A DNA stretch of 5,422 bases from JAAFIP01 sp043772355 (GTDB lineage Bacteria; Pseudomonadota; Gammaproteobacteria; Burkholderiales; Burkholderiaceae_C), in assembly GCA_043772355.1 (NCBI GenBank), contig JAYVGI010000057.1, positions 1 through 5,422 of the forward strand. The letters are read 5' to 3'. Shown in pieces: positions 1-4,984 of the stretch (positions are counted from its first letter, which is position 1; each line of letters begins with the position of its first letter). The notes beneath the pieces are model-generated. The model was not told the DNA's origin. It made no database searches and saw only the letters and a list, made by a program, of their open reading frames with translations. The position numbers and the translations under genes are program-made.

Positions 1-89
1 TTCCAGATCGATAAGAGGCTAGGCGCGGAGCCTACGAGAGTGCTGTAGCACGGCAAGGCGACGCAACAACGCATCTTATTGATCTGGAA
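1..89. repeat. Palindromic noncoding element with two inner hairpins (MITE-like or structured repeat)
   Basis: The first 16 bases, TTCCAGATCGATAAGA, are the reverse complement of 74-89 (TCTTATTGATCTGGAA) with one mismatch. Inside the arms lie two smaller inverted repeats: TAGGC/GCCTA at 20-24 and 30-34, and GTGCT/AGCAC at 40-44 and 47-51, the latter with a 2-base loop. The stretch has no convincing gene. A terminal inverted repeat of this length around about 57 bases of internally folded DNA fits a small non-autonomous mobile repeat or a structured intergenic repeat. As RNA it would fold into a branched hairpin. The left edge coincides with the window start, so the true boundary is unknown. 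No target-site duplication can be judged. A bidirectional terminator is the main alternative, but neither strand shows a clear T-tract right after the outer stem. Confidence 0.7.
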
Positions 90-98
90 ATAGAATTA

Positions 99-136
99 CA
101 TAGCTGCTTGCGCGATATTTTAAAAGGCTTCCGCCC
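99..136 (+). repeat. Short dispersed intergenic repeat, copy A
   Basis: These 38 bases, starting CATAGCTGCTTGCGC, match the minus-strand stretch 4945 to 4908 at 30 of 38 positions without gaps. The conserved blocks are CATAGCTGCTT, ATATT and GGCT-C-GCCC. Both copies lie between genes. This copy sits 26 bases beyond the stop codon of the M23 peptidase gene and about 10 bases after the palindromic element. From memory, similar motifs are frequent between genes in Comamonadaceae genomes; this window cannot prove that. Confidence 0.6.
122..136 (-). terminator. Weak candidate terminator of the M23 peptidase gene
   Basis: Read on the minus strand, GGC (135-133), loop GGAA and GCC (128-126) form a 3-bp hairpin, extendable by one G-T wobble, followed by TTTT (125-122). 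It lies 27 bases past the peptidase stop codon. The stem is short for an intrinsic terminator and it overlaps repeat copy A, so this is only a candidate. Confidence 0.22.
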
Positions 137-162
137 GATACCTACCTAAAAATAGGATGCCT

Positions 163-1146
163 TCAAGCGCCTAAAAACAGCGCCGGATCCACCATCGCGC
201 GGTTCAGCATCACGCCCCAGTGCAGGTGCGGGCCGGTGACGCGGCCAGTGGCACCTACTGCACCCAGGCGCTGGCCGGTTTTCAGTTCATCGCCCACCTG
301 CACGTCAATGGCGCTCAGATGACACACCATGCTCAGCAGGCCGCCGCCGTGGTCTAGCCACACGGTGTTGCCGTTAAAGAAATAGTCGCCCACGTCAATC
401 ACCCGCGCGGGCAGCGGTGCCACGATGGGCGTGCCGGTGGCCGCTGCGATGTCCATCCCGCTGTGGGGGCTGCGCGCTTTGCCGTTGAACACCCGGCGCA
501 GCCCAAACGAGCTAGAGCGCCGCCCAGGCACCGGCACCTGCATGCGCAGTTGCGAAGCGTGCAGCACCGGCTCGGTAAACGTGGCCATCACTGTGGCCAG
601 GTGCGCCCGCTCGCGCGCGTAGCGGGCCTCGTTTTCGGGCGACAAATCTACCGTGCCTGGCGCTACTTTCAGCCGTTGCTCCTGGTACTTTTTGGCTTCT
701 ATGGTGTAGGCCACTTGGCGCTGGCCTGCGCCCTCGGTTTGCACAGTGATGTTGGCTGGGCCAGGCTTGGCCGCTAAGGGAATGCCTACCAGCGCTGTCC
801 AGCCCGCAGCATCGCCCAGCACCAGCAAAGGCAGCTTGGTGCTGCCCTGTGCACCGCCCGCATACGCCACAGGCCGTACCGGCGCAGCGCCCAGGGCCAG
901 CCGGGCAATGCCGCCGGGCACCTGCAGGCTTTGCGGCCATACGCCGCTGGGCGCTGGTGCGGGGGGCGGCGTGCGCGCTGGCTTGGCATTGGCTGCAAAG
1001 GCAGAGGCAGTGCCAAAAGCAGGCAGTGCCAGCAAGCCGAGCCCGCCCAGTAGGGCTGTGCGTCGGCTACCGCATTGCTGGCTGGCAGATGGATGGGTCC
1101 ATGGCAAAGCATGATGTAAAAAGAAGGGGGAGGACACAGCTTGCAT
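163..1146 (-). CDS. M23 family (LytM-type) metallopeptidase, probable Tat substrate
   Basis: Predicted zinc endopeptidase that cuts peptide cross-links in the cell wall, acting outside the cytoplasm. The 327-residue protein begins with a long n-region, a twin-arginine motif SRRTALL (R28, R29), a hydrophobic run and an AFA-A type cleavage site near residues 49-52. This suggests Tat export. Residues about 75-160 (PGGIARLALG, then WTALVGIPL) resemble the M23 N-terminal beta domain. The catalytic domain, about 205-325, is complete: H228 and D232 in HSGMD, H276 in CHL, and H307/H309 in HLHW. It ends with the family-typical VDP. ATG at 1146 is used because it keeps the whole signal region; no good Shine-Dalgarno sequence precedes it. 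The gene diverges from the exonuclease gene. The substrate is inferred from the family, and non-peptidoglycan targets are possible. Confidence 0.93.
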   Translation of the reverse strand: MQAVSSPFFLHHALPWTHPSASQQCGSRRTALLGGLGLLALPAFGTASAFAANAKPARTPPPAPAPSGVWPQSLQVPGGIARLALGAAPVRPVAYAGGAQGSTKLPLLVLGDAAGWTALVGIPLAAKPGPANITVQTEGAGQRQVAYTIEAKKYQEQRLKVAPGTVDLSPENEARYARERAHLATVMATFTEPVLHASQLRMQVPVPGRRSSSFGLRRVFNGKARSPHSGMDIAAATGTPIVAPLPARVIDVGDYFFNGNTVWLDHGGGLLSMVCHLSAIDVQVGDELKTGQRLGAVGATGRVTGPHLHWGVMLNRAMVDPALFLGA

Positions 1147-1153
1147 AAAAGTT

Positions 1154-1186
1154 TAAGCAGGGAGTAAATAGAGGGTAAGCAGAGGA
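1154..1186. promoter_or_regulatory. Three phased 11-bp direct repeats in the divergent spacer
   Basis: Three adjacent 11-base units read TAAGCAGGGAG (1154-1164), TAAATAGAGGG (1165-1175) and TAAGCAGAGGA (1176-1186), consensus TAARYAGRGRR. They start 8 bases upstream of the M23 peptidase start codon, inside the 104-bp gap between two divergent genes. The spacing is about one helical turn, as expected for a tandemly bound regulator, although a small slippage expansion would look the same. I could not identify a good sigma-70 promoter in either direction here. The rest of the gap holds nothing else clear. Confidence 0.4.
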
Positions 1187-1250
1187 AAAAAGCGCAGTAC
1201 AGGCACCTATGGCTACGAAGAATATCAGATAGCTGCGATGATAGGGCGCT

Positions 1251-1844
1251 ATGCCCACCCACCATCCCACCCCAGACAAAGACGCCATTGCCCTGCTGCC
1301 CGCATTTGACAGGCTGGGGCTAGACCGCATCGCACTCATCACCACCGGCGCGCAGGCCAAAGAGGCTTTTGCAAGGCTGACAGACTCTCCCGCTTGGGGC
1401 TTCGACACCGAATCCAAACCTACCTTCAAAGTAGGCGAGGTATCCGACGGCCCGCACATTGTGCAGCTCTCTACCGCCCAGCAGGCTTGGGTGTTCCAGC
1501 TGCACGACCCGCACTGCCGCGCCGTGGTGGCCCAGCTGCTGGAGCTGCAAGGCATCACCAAAGCAGGCTTTGGCCTGGGCGACGACCGCAAACGCATCAT
1601 CAGCAAACTGGGCGTAGAGCCCGCTGGCGTGCTGGAGCTGAACACTATTTTTCGCGAACGCGGCTACCGCAAAGACATGGGCGTGAAGGGCGCAGTGGCC
1701 GTGCTATTTGGCAAACGCTTTATCAAAAGCAAAAAAGTCGCCACCAGCAACTGGGCCAACCTGCGCCTGACCGAGGCGCAATTGGTCTACGCTGCGAATG
1801 ACGCGTATGCGGCTATGCGGGTGTGGCAGGCGCTGGGGGTGTAG
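1251..1844 (+). CDS. DEDDy-type 3'-5' exonuclease domain protein (RNase D/WRN-like)
   Basis: Predicted metal-dependent 3'-5' exonuclease of the DnaQ-like fold; whether it acts on DNA or RNA cannot be read from the sequence. All motifs are in order in the 197-residue protein. Exo I is GFDTESKPTF with D52 and E54, Exo II is GFGLGDDRKRI with D112 the likely metal ligand, and Exo III is the YAAND segment with Y180 and D184. The SNWANLRLTEAQ stretch (166-177) before Exo III is also typical. It is a single-domain protein without the HRDC domains of RNase D. ATG at 1251 is the first possible start, because an in-frame TAG lies at 1242-1244. AGGG at 1243-1246 may serve as a closely spaced ribosome site. 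A small inverted repeat, GGGC/GCCC (1244-1256), covers the start codon. The 3' end overlaps the convergent kinase gene by 32 bases. Confidence 0.9.
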   Translation: MPTHHPTPDKDAIALLPAFDRLGLDRIALITTGAQAKEAFARLTDSPAWGFDTESKPTFKVGEVSDGPHIVQLSTAQQAWVFQLHDPHCRAVVAQLLELQGITKAGFGLGDDRKRIISKLGVEPAGVLELNTIFRERGYRKDMGVKGAVAVLFGKRFIKSKKVATSNWANLRLTEAQLVYAANDAYAAMRVWQALGV

Positions 1845-2847
1845 CGTTGGCCGGGCCGGGCAGCACCACGCCCACTTCCAGGCCCGGCAGCGCATTGCGC
1901 AGCGCCAGGCTGCCGCCATGCGCCTGCGCTACCAGTTTGCACAGGTACAGGCCCAGGCCTACTCCGCCGGTGGCGCGCTCTCGCGCAGCGTCGGGGCGGT
2001 AGAAGGGTTCGGCTAAGTGGGGCAGGGCGGCGGGGTCTACGCCGGGGCCAAAGTCGCGCACGGTGATGCACACGCCGCCCTCGGGTGTGCGCTGCACGCC
2101 CACCACGACGGCTTGCAGTGGTGAGCCATCGACAGCCGTGTTGTGCTGCAGCGCGTTGACCAGCAGGTTGCGCAGCAGCAGGCGCATGCGGGTGCGGTCT
2201 AGCGCCAGTACGGGCAGGTTGGCAGCTATGGTCTGCACCACGCTTGCTTGTGCGGGGTGGCTCGCCTTGGTGTTATGCAACACCTCGGCGACTACCTCCG
2301 CTACTATTTCAGGTACCAGCTCGGCCAGTTGCGTTGGTTCGCGCTGCAAGGCCACATGCGGGCTGGCCAGGCGCTCGCTCTCCAGCAGGTCGGTCACCAG
2401 GTCGCGCATCAGCGCCAGGTCGCGCAGCAGGGCTTCGCGGCTGGGCTGCACCTCTGCGGTGTCGGGCAGCATCTCGGTGTTCAGCCGCGCGCGGGTCAGC
2501 GGGCTGCGCAGCTCGTGGCTGATGGCCAGCAGCAGGGCGCGCTTGGCAAACTGGCCTGCAGCACGGTGGCGCAGAATGAGCAGGCGCAGGCGGTGCTGCG
2601 CGGGGGCGGCCAAAGTGTCAAAGCGGTCGGCCGCCGACAGCAGCGCCCGCAGCGCTGGCAGCGCCGTGCCCGACTGGTGCTGGGGCAACCCGGCCCACAG
2701 GCCCATGGCATGCTCGCGGTCAAAGCGCGGCCCCCACACCATGGCCATCAGTTCGGCATGGGGGTCGCTGGTGGTAGCCAGCAAGGTGGGGCCATACGCA
2801 CGCACCTGCTGGGCCAGGTGGTGCACGGGTGCGAGGGTGGGTGACAT
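1813..2847 (-). CDS. Histidine kinase with intact catalytic core but no membrane sensor region
   Basis: Autophosphorylating sensor kinase core in a 344-residue protein. The H-box is AISHELRSPLTRARLN with phospho-acceptor H111. The ATPase domain carries the N-box (N227, N231 in RNLLVNALQHN), G1 box DFGPGV (265-270), F-box EPFYRPD (280-286) and G2 box GGVGLGL (294-300), so it should be active. Residues 1-100 contain no transmembrane helix and no recognisable HAMP, PAS or receiver domain. Kinases with this type of H-box (AKRALLLAISHELRSPLTRARLN) normally have two membrane segments and a HAMP just before it. The C-terminus is a short Pro/Ala tail. ATG at 2847 lies 24 bases after the Spy-like gene, implying co-transcription; a weak GGGG precedes it. 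No response regulator is adjacent. I do not recognise the N-terminal region. Confidence 0.87.
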   Translation of the reverse strand: MSPTLAPVHHLAQQVRAYGPTLLATTSDPHAELMAMVWGPRFDREHAMGLWAGLPQHQSGTALPALRALLSAADRFDTLAAPAQHRLRLLILRHRAAGQFAKRALLLAISHELRSPLTRARLNTEMLPDTAEVQPSREALLRDLALMRDLVTDLLESERLASPHVALQREPTQLAELVPEIVAEVVAEVLHNTKASHPAQASVVQTIAANLPVLALDRTRMRLLLRNLLVNALQHNTAVDGSPLQAVVVGVQRTPEGGVCITVRDFGPGVDPAALPHLAEPFYRPDAARERATGGVGLGLYLCKLVAQAHGGSLALRNALPGLEVGVVLPGPANATPPAPATPA

Positions 2848-2871
2848 GGTGTGCGCCCCATCACCAGTCGC

Positions 2872-3351
2872 TTAGCTGCGGCCCCACCAGCCACTGCGAT
2901 GCTCCATTTTCTCGCGCACCTGCTTTTGCTGCGCAGGGTTCAGGCTGTCATAAAAATCGGCCATCGCGGTAATCATCTTCGGGCCATTGCCTTGCACCAC
3001 TTGGGTCTTTTGGTCTAGCAGCGCCTGCGCGCGGGTGCGGTCAAACTTCTCTCCTGCCACCATGGCTTTGAACTCGGTGCGCGGGTCCGCGTCTTTGCCG
3101 CGCAAGGCGGTGCGCGAGGCGATCACCTCGTCTGCCAGCACGCCCAGCTTTTGCTGTTGCGCATCGTTCAGCGCGAGGTGGCTGCTGATTTTGTCTACTA
3201 CTTTGCCGCGCATCTCGGTGGTGCGCTCGGCACTCCAGTTGCCGCTGTGGTGGCTGCCTCTGTAGCCGCCCGTGCCGCAAGCCGTCAGGCCGCCGACAAG
3301 GACAGATGCGCCAAAGACGCCGATCAGGGTGCGTTTGATCCAGGGTTTCAT
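2872..3351 (-). CDS. Spy/CpxP-like periplasmic protein, predicted lipoprotein
   Basis: Small, mostly helical envelope protein of the Spy/CpxP/heavy-metal-sensor group, whose known members act as ATP-independent chaperones or dampen two-component signalling in the periplasm. The 159-residue protein has a basic start (MKPWIKR), a hydrophobic run and a lipobox LTAC with C25 followed by G. It is therefore predicted to be lipid-anchored, with no Asp inner-membrane retention signal at +2. Two family-type motifs, LNDAQQQKL (61-69) and LNPAQQKQV (137-145), match the LTxxQ signature with Asn in place of Thr. The C-terminus is WWGRS. ATG at 3351 is chosen over the upstream in-frame ATG at 3423 because it starts the signal peptide directly and has AAGGA about 9 bases ahead. 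It is the first gene of an operon with the kinase. The function is inferred from the family. Confidence 0.85.
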   Translation of the reverse strand: MKPWIKRTLIGVFGASVLVGGLTACGTGGYRGSHHSGNWSAERTTEMRGKVVDKISSHLALNDAQQQKLGVLADEVIASRTALRGKDADPRTEFKAMVAGEKFDRTRAQALLDQKTQVVQGNGPKMITAMADFYDSLNPAQQKQVREKMEHRSGWWGRS

Positions 3352-3430
3352 GACAGTGTTTCCTTGTATGGAGAAGTAGTTGAACAAGGCTGTCAGTGTG
3401 CCGCGCCGCAGTGCCAGCGTCATCTCGCGG

Positions 3431-3459
3431 CGGTATCGGTTTGTTTCGGTTTATGTCAA
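3431..3459 (-). promoter_or_regulatory. Probable promoter of the Spy-like/kinase operon with a 10-bp tandem repeat
   Basis: On the minus strand a perfect -35 hexamer TTGACA (3459-3454) is followed, 16-17 bases on, by a poor -10 (GATACC or ATACCG, 3437-3431). The spacer contains two head-to-tail 10-mers: on the plus strand GTATCGGTTT (3433-3442) and GTTTCGGTTT (3443-3452), identical at 9 of 10 positions. Direct repeats with a 10-11 bp period are the usual form of OmpR-family response-regulator sites, which fits an envelope-stress operon. Their position between -35 and -10 would suit repression, or activation of a second promoter downstream. The predicted leader before the Spy-like ATG is roughly 70-75 bases. 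Confidence 0.5.
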
Positions 3460-3488
3460 TGCCCAGCCAGCACTGCGGTGGGCAATAC

Positions 3489-3911
3489 TCACACCGTAAG
3501 CACTTTAAACCCAAGCTTTGCGCCGACTTTTACCAGTAACTTGTCGCAAGTAAATAGCTGCGCTTTGTTCAGCTTGGCAATGGCTGCGTGTAGGGCATCG
3601 CCTGCGCGCAGGCCCAGATCAAAATCCAGCATCCACCGGGCTGCCAGATCGTAGGCGGCAGCAGTGACGGGCAAGGTTTGCGCGTCATCACACAAAGCCT
3701 GTATGTCCTCAAACGCTTGGCGTGCCAGGGGTGCGCCCAAGTCTTTGCGCCGCACCATAATGCCCAGTGCACTGACAGCCTCAGCCCGCACCCAAGGGCT
3801 CACAGCAAATTTGCTACGTGATTTTTGCATTCGATCAGTCACCTTGGCGGTGTGAACATCCACCACATGCAATGACAAAACCACCGACGTATCCAGGTAA
3901 ATAAGCGCCAT
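3489..3911 (-). CDS. PIN-domain ribonuclease toxin (VapC-like)
   Basis: Predicted toxin of a type II toxin-antitoxin pair: a magnesium-dependent endoribonuclease that in known relatives cuts tRNA or rRNA and stops translation. The 140-residue protein has the full set of PIN acidic residues: D7 in IYLDTSVV, E44 in RAEAVSALG, D105 in RAGDALHAA and D123 in FTCDKLLV. The domain spans the entire length and is of normal size. The gene follows the antitoxin gene after 25 bases, which fits co-transcription. No clear Shine-Dalgarno sequence precedes ATG 3911, so translation may be weak or coupled to the antitoxin. The local sequence is less GC-rich than the flanking genes. The RNA target cannot be predicted. 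Confidence 0.9.
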   Translation of the reverse strand: MALIYLDTSVVLSLHVVDVHTAKVTDRMQKSRSKFAVSPWVRAEAVSALGIMVRRKDLGAPLARQAFEDIQALCDDAQTLPVTAAAYDLAARWMLDFDLGLRAGDALHAAIAKLNKAQLFTCDKLLVKVGAKLGFKVLTV

Positions 3912-3936
3912 GATTTAGCTGCAAACGCAACAGGGG

Positions 3937-4194
3937 CTATTCATCACGCATCTCGTGCAGCACGGCAGACCAATCGCGTTGTGCCAATTTTCTGGCAGGT
4001 GTACTTACTGGTTTGGTGCGTTGCTGGCAAGCGTGAATACGCTCCCAGTTAACAGCCGCATTGGCCTTGCGCACCGGCGACACCACCGCCACCGCCACAC
4101 CACGGCGCGTGATCGTAACTTCTTCGCCCAGCTCCACTGCCTGCAGCAGGGCGCTAAGCTGAGCCTTGGCCTCTGCGACGCTGTATGCACCCAT
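3937..4194 (-). CDS. Phd/YefM-family antitoxin
   Basis: Predicted antitoxin that binds and blocks the downstream PIN toxin and represses the operon. The 85-residue protein opens with the family-typical MGAYSVAEAKAQLSALLQAV, followed by GEEVTITRRGVAVAVVSPV (residues about 23-41), the Phd/YefM DNA-binding and dimerisation fold. The C-terminal half (about residue 45 on) is polar and probably wraps around the toxin. ATG at 4194 is preferred because GAGGA (4207-4203) lies 8 bases ahead of it. An in-frame TTG at 4209 would add five residues but would place that Shine-Dalgarno inside the coding sequence. The gene lies directly downstream of an operator-like palindrome. The pairing of a Phd/YefM antitoxin with a PIN toxin is common. 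Confidence 0.88.
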   Translation of the reverse strand: MGAYSVAEAKAQLSALLQAVELGEEVTITRRGVAVAVVSPVRKANAAVNWERIHACQQRTKPVSTPARKLAQRDWSAVLHEMRDE

Positions 4195-4202
4195 GATGAA
4201 AT

Positions 4203-4207
4203 TCCTC
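4203..4207 (-). promoter_or_regulatory. Ribosome binding site deciding the antitoxin start
   Basis: GAGGA on the minus strand (4207-4203) is separated by 8 bases from ATG 4194. This supports the ATG over the in-frame TTG at 4209, which has no such site suitably placed upstream. Confidence 0.6.
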
Positions 4208-4208
4208 A

Positions 4209-4233
4209 AATGACCATGTAGATGGTCATTATG
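4209..4233 (-). promoter_or_regulatory. Operator palindrome and -10 box of the toxin-antitoxin operon
   Basis: AATGACCAT (4209-4217) and ATGGTCATT (4222-4230) form a perfect inverted repeat with 9-base arms and a GTAG spacer, immediately upstream of the antitoxin gene. On the minus strand the -10-like hexamer CATAAT (4233-4228) overlaps the upstream arm. Transcription would therefore start inside the palindrome. A weak -35 (CAGACT, 4255-4250) lies 16 bases further up, inside the end of the flavoprotein gene. The arrangement matches autorepression by an antitoxin or toxin-antitoxin complex, as known for Phd/YefM systems. Confidence 0.68.
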
Positions 4234-4243
4234 CGCTATTTCT

Positions 4244-4861
4244 CTACAAAGTCTGCCGATACCGCTCCAGCATCTGCTCCTGCGTCTCTACCGGCATATC
4301 GCCGCCCATGCGGTCAGAGATTTGGTCGCGCAGCATCTCGCCCATGCTGGGCATCGCCGCGCGGTCTATGTGGCGCGTCGCGTCCCACAGGGCAGAGCGC
4401 ATCAGCGCCTTGGCGCAGTGCAGGTACGATGCCTGTACCGTCACGCGAATCACCAGCTTGGGCACGCGGCGCTCGTCCTCGCACAGCGTGCGGTCAGACT
4501 CCAAAGTAGACAGCACCGCAGTGCCGTTCACCCGCAGTGTTTCGTCCATACCTGGCACCAAAAACAGCAAACCCAGTTGCCCGGTTTCGATGATGTTTTG
4601 CAAGGTGTCCAGCCGGTTATTGCCCGGCGCGTCGGCAATCAGCAGCGTGTGCGCATCCAACGCCTTCACAAACCCCGGCGCACCCCCGCGCGGCGACGCG
4701 TCCATCGCCCCGCCCGCGCCACTGCTGGACAAAACCACGAAGGGCGACACTTTGATGAAGCGCACAGCGTGCGCGTCCAGCGCGGGCAGCTCCTTGAGCG
4801 CCGAGCGCTCGCCCGTAGGGGCGTAGAGCGCGCGCAGGGAGGGGAGGGTGGTGACGTGCAT
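4244..4861 (-). CDS. PPOX-type FMN-dependent flavoprotein (MSMEG_1061/DR2398-like)
   Basis: Member of the pyridoxamine 5'-phosphate oxidase-like split-barrel flavoproteins, predicted to bind FMN in the cytoplasm; the substrate is unknown. The 205-residue protein shows the run of motifs I associate with the MSMEG_1061/DR2398 subgroup: VVLSSSGAGGAMDASPRGG (42-60), APGFV (61-65), DAPGNNRLDTLQNI (77-90) and GLLFLVPGMDETLRVNGTA (97-115). These are followed by the helical CAKALMRSALWD segment (149-160). The length is normal for this group. It is not a pdxH-type biosynthetic oxidase judging by these motifs. ATG 4861 has only a weak GTGAG ahead of it. The gene ends 13 bases before the toxin-antitoxin operator, so readthrough into that cassette is possible. 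It lies 123 bases downstream of the DUF924 gene, with a repeat copy in between. Confidence 0.87.
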   Translation of the reverse strand: MHVTTLPSLRALYAPTGERSALKELPALDAHAVRFIKVSPFVVLSSSGAGGAMDASPRGGAPGFVKALDAHTLLIADAPGNNRLDTLQNIIETGQLGLLFLVPGMDETLRVNGTAVLSTLESDRTLCEDERRVPKLVIRVTVQASYLHCAKALMRSALWDATRHIDRAAMPSMGEMLRDQISDRMGGDMPVETQEQMLERYRQTL

Positions 4862-4907
4862 GGCGAGCTCACTTTACTACATTGGCGGCGATTGTTACAT
4901 GCTTTTA

Positions 4908-4945
4908 GGGCTGTAGCCCAATAGAATATAGCGTAAGCAGCTATG
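4908..4945 (-). repeat. Short dispersed intergenic repeat, copy B
   Basis: Minus-strand copy of the repeat also found at 99-136, matching at 30 of 38 positions without gaps. It contains a small perfect hairpin, GGGCT-AC-AGCCC, at its end (4919-4908), which is eroded in copy A. It occupies the 123-bp gap between the DUF924 and flavoprotein genes. It lacks a T-tract after the hairpin, so a terminator role is not supported. I see no other clear signal in the gap. Confidence 0.6.
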
Positions 4946-4984
4946 AAAACAGTAGTGTTTATTGGTGGTATGTACGGCGCGCAT

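Noticed and set aside
1229..1256. Possible third copy of the CATAGCTGCTT repeat (ATAGCTGC at 1229-1236 with GGGC/GCCC at 1244-1256)
   Set aside because: Only the 8-base core matches, and the distance to the hairpin is wrong. The similar AATAGCTGCGC inside the PIN gene is coding and also fails to extend.
786..1265. Minus-strand frame crossing the divergent spacer
   Set aside because: Out of frame with the M23 peptidase, Cys/Trp/Leu-rich and without motifs; it overlaps the start of two real genes.
1855..1888. GCCGGGC/GCCCGGC inverted repeat just past the exonuclease stop as a terminator
   Set aside because: It has 7-bp GC arms but a 20-base loop, no T-tract, and lies in kinase coding sequence where such GC repeats arise by chance.
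2063..2875. Long plus-strand open frame (270 codons) opposite the kinase and Spy-like genes
   Set aside because: It is Ser/Arg/Cys-rich without domain motifs, and its strand opposes two genes with clear family motifs. Long antisense frames are expected in GC-rich coding DNA.
3352..3423. Upstream ATG at 3423 extending the Spy-like protein by 24 residues
   Set aside because: It would bury the signal peptide inside the protein and lies within a few bases of the predicted transcription start. ATG 3351 has a good ribosome site.
3461..3483. Inverted repeat GCCCA/TGGGC after the toxin gene as a terminator
   Set aside because: Only 5-bp arms with a 13-base loop and no T-tract on the minus strand.
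4308..4826. Plus-strand open frames opposite the flavoprotein gene
   Set aside because: Low-complexity composition and no family motifs; the minus-strand frame carries a full set of PPOX motifs.
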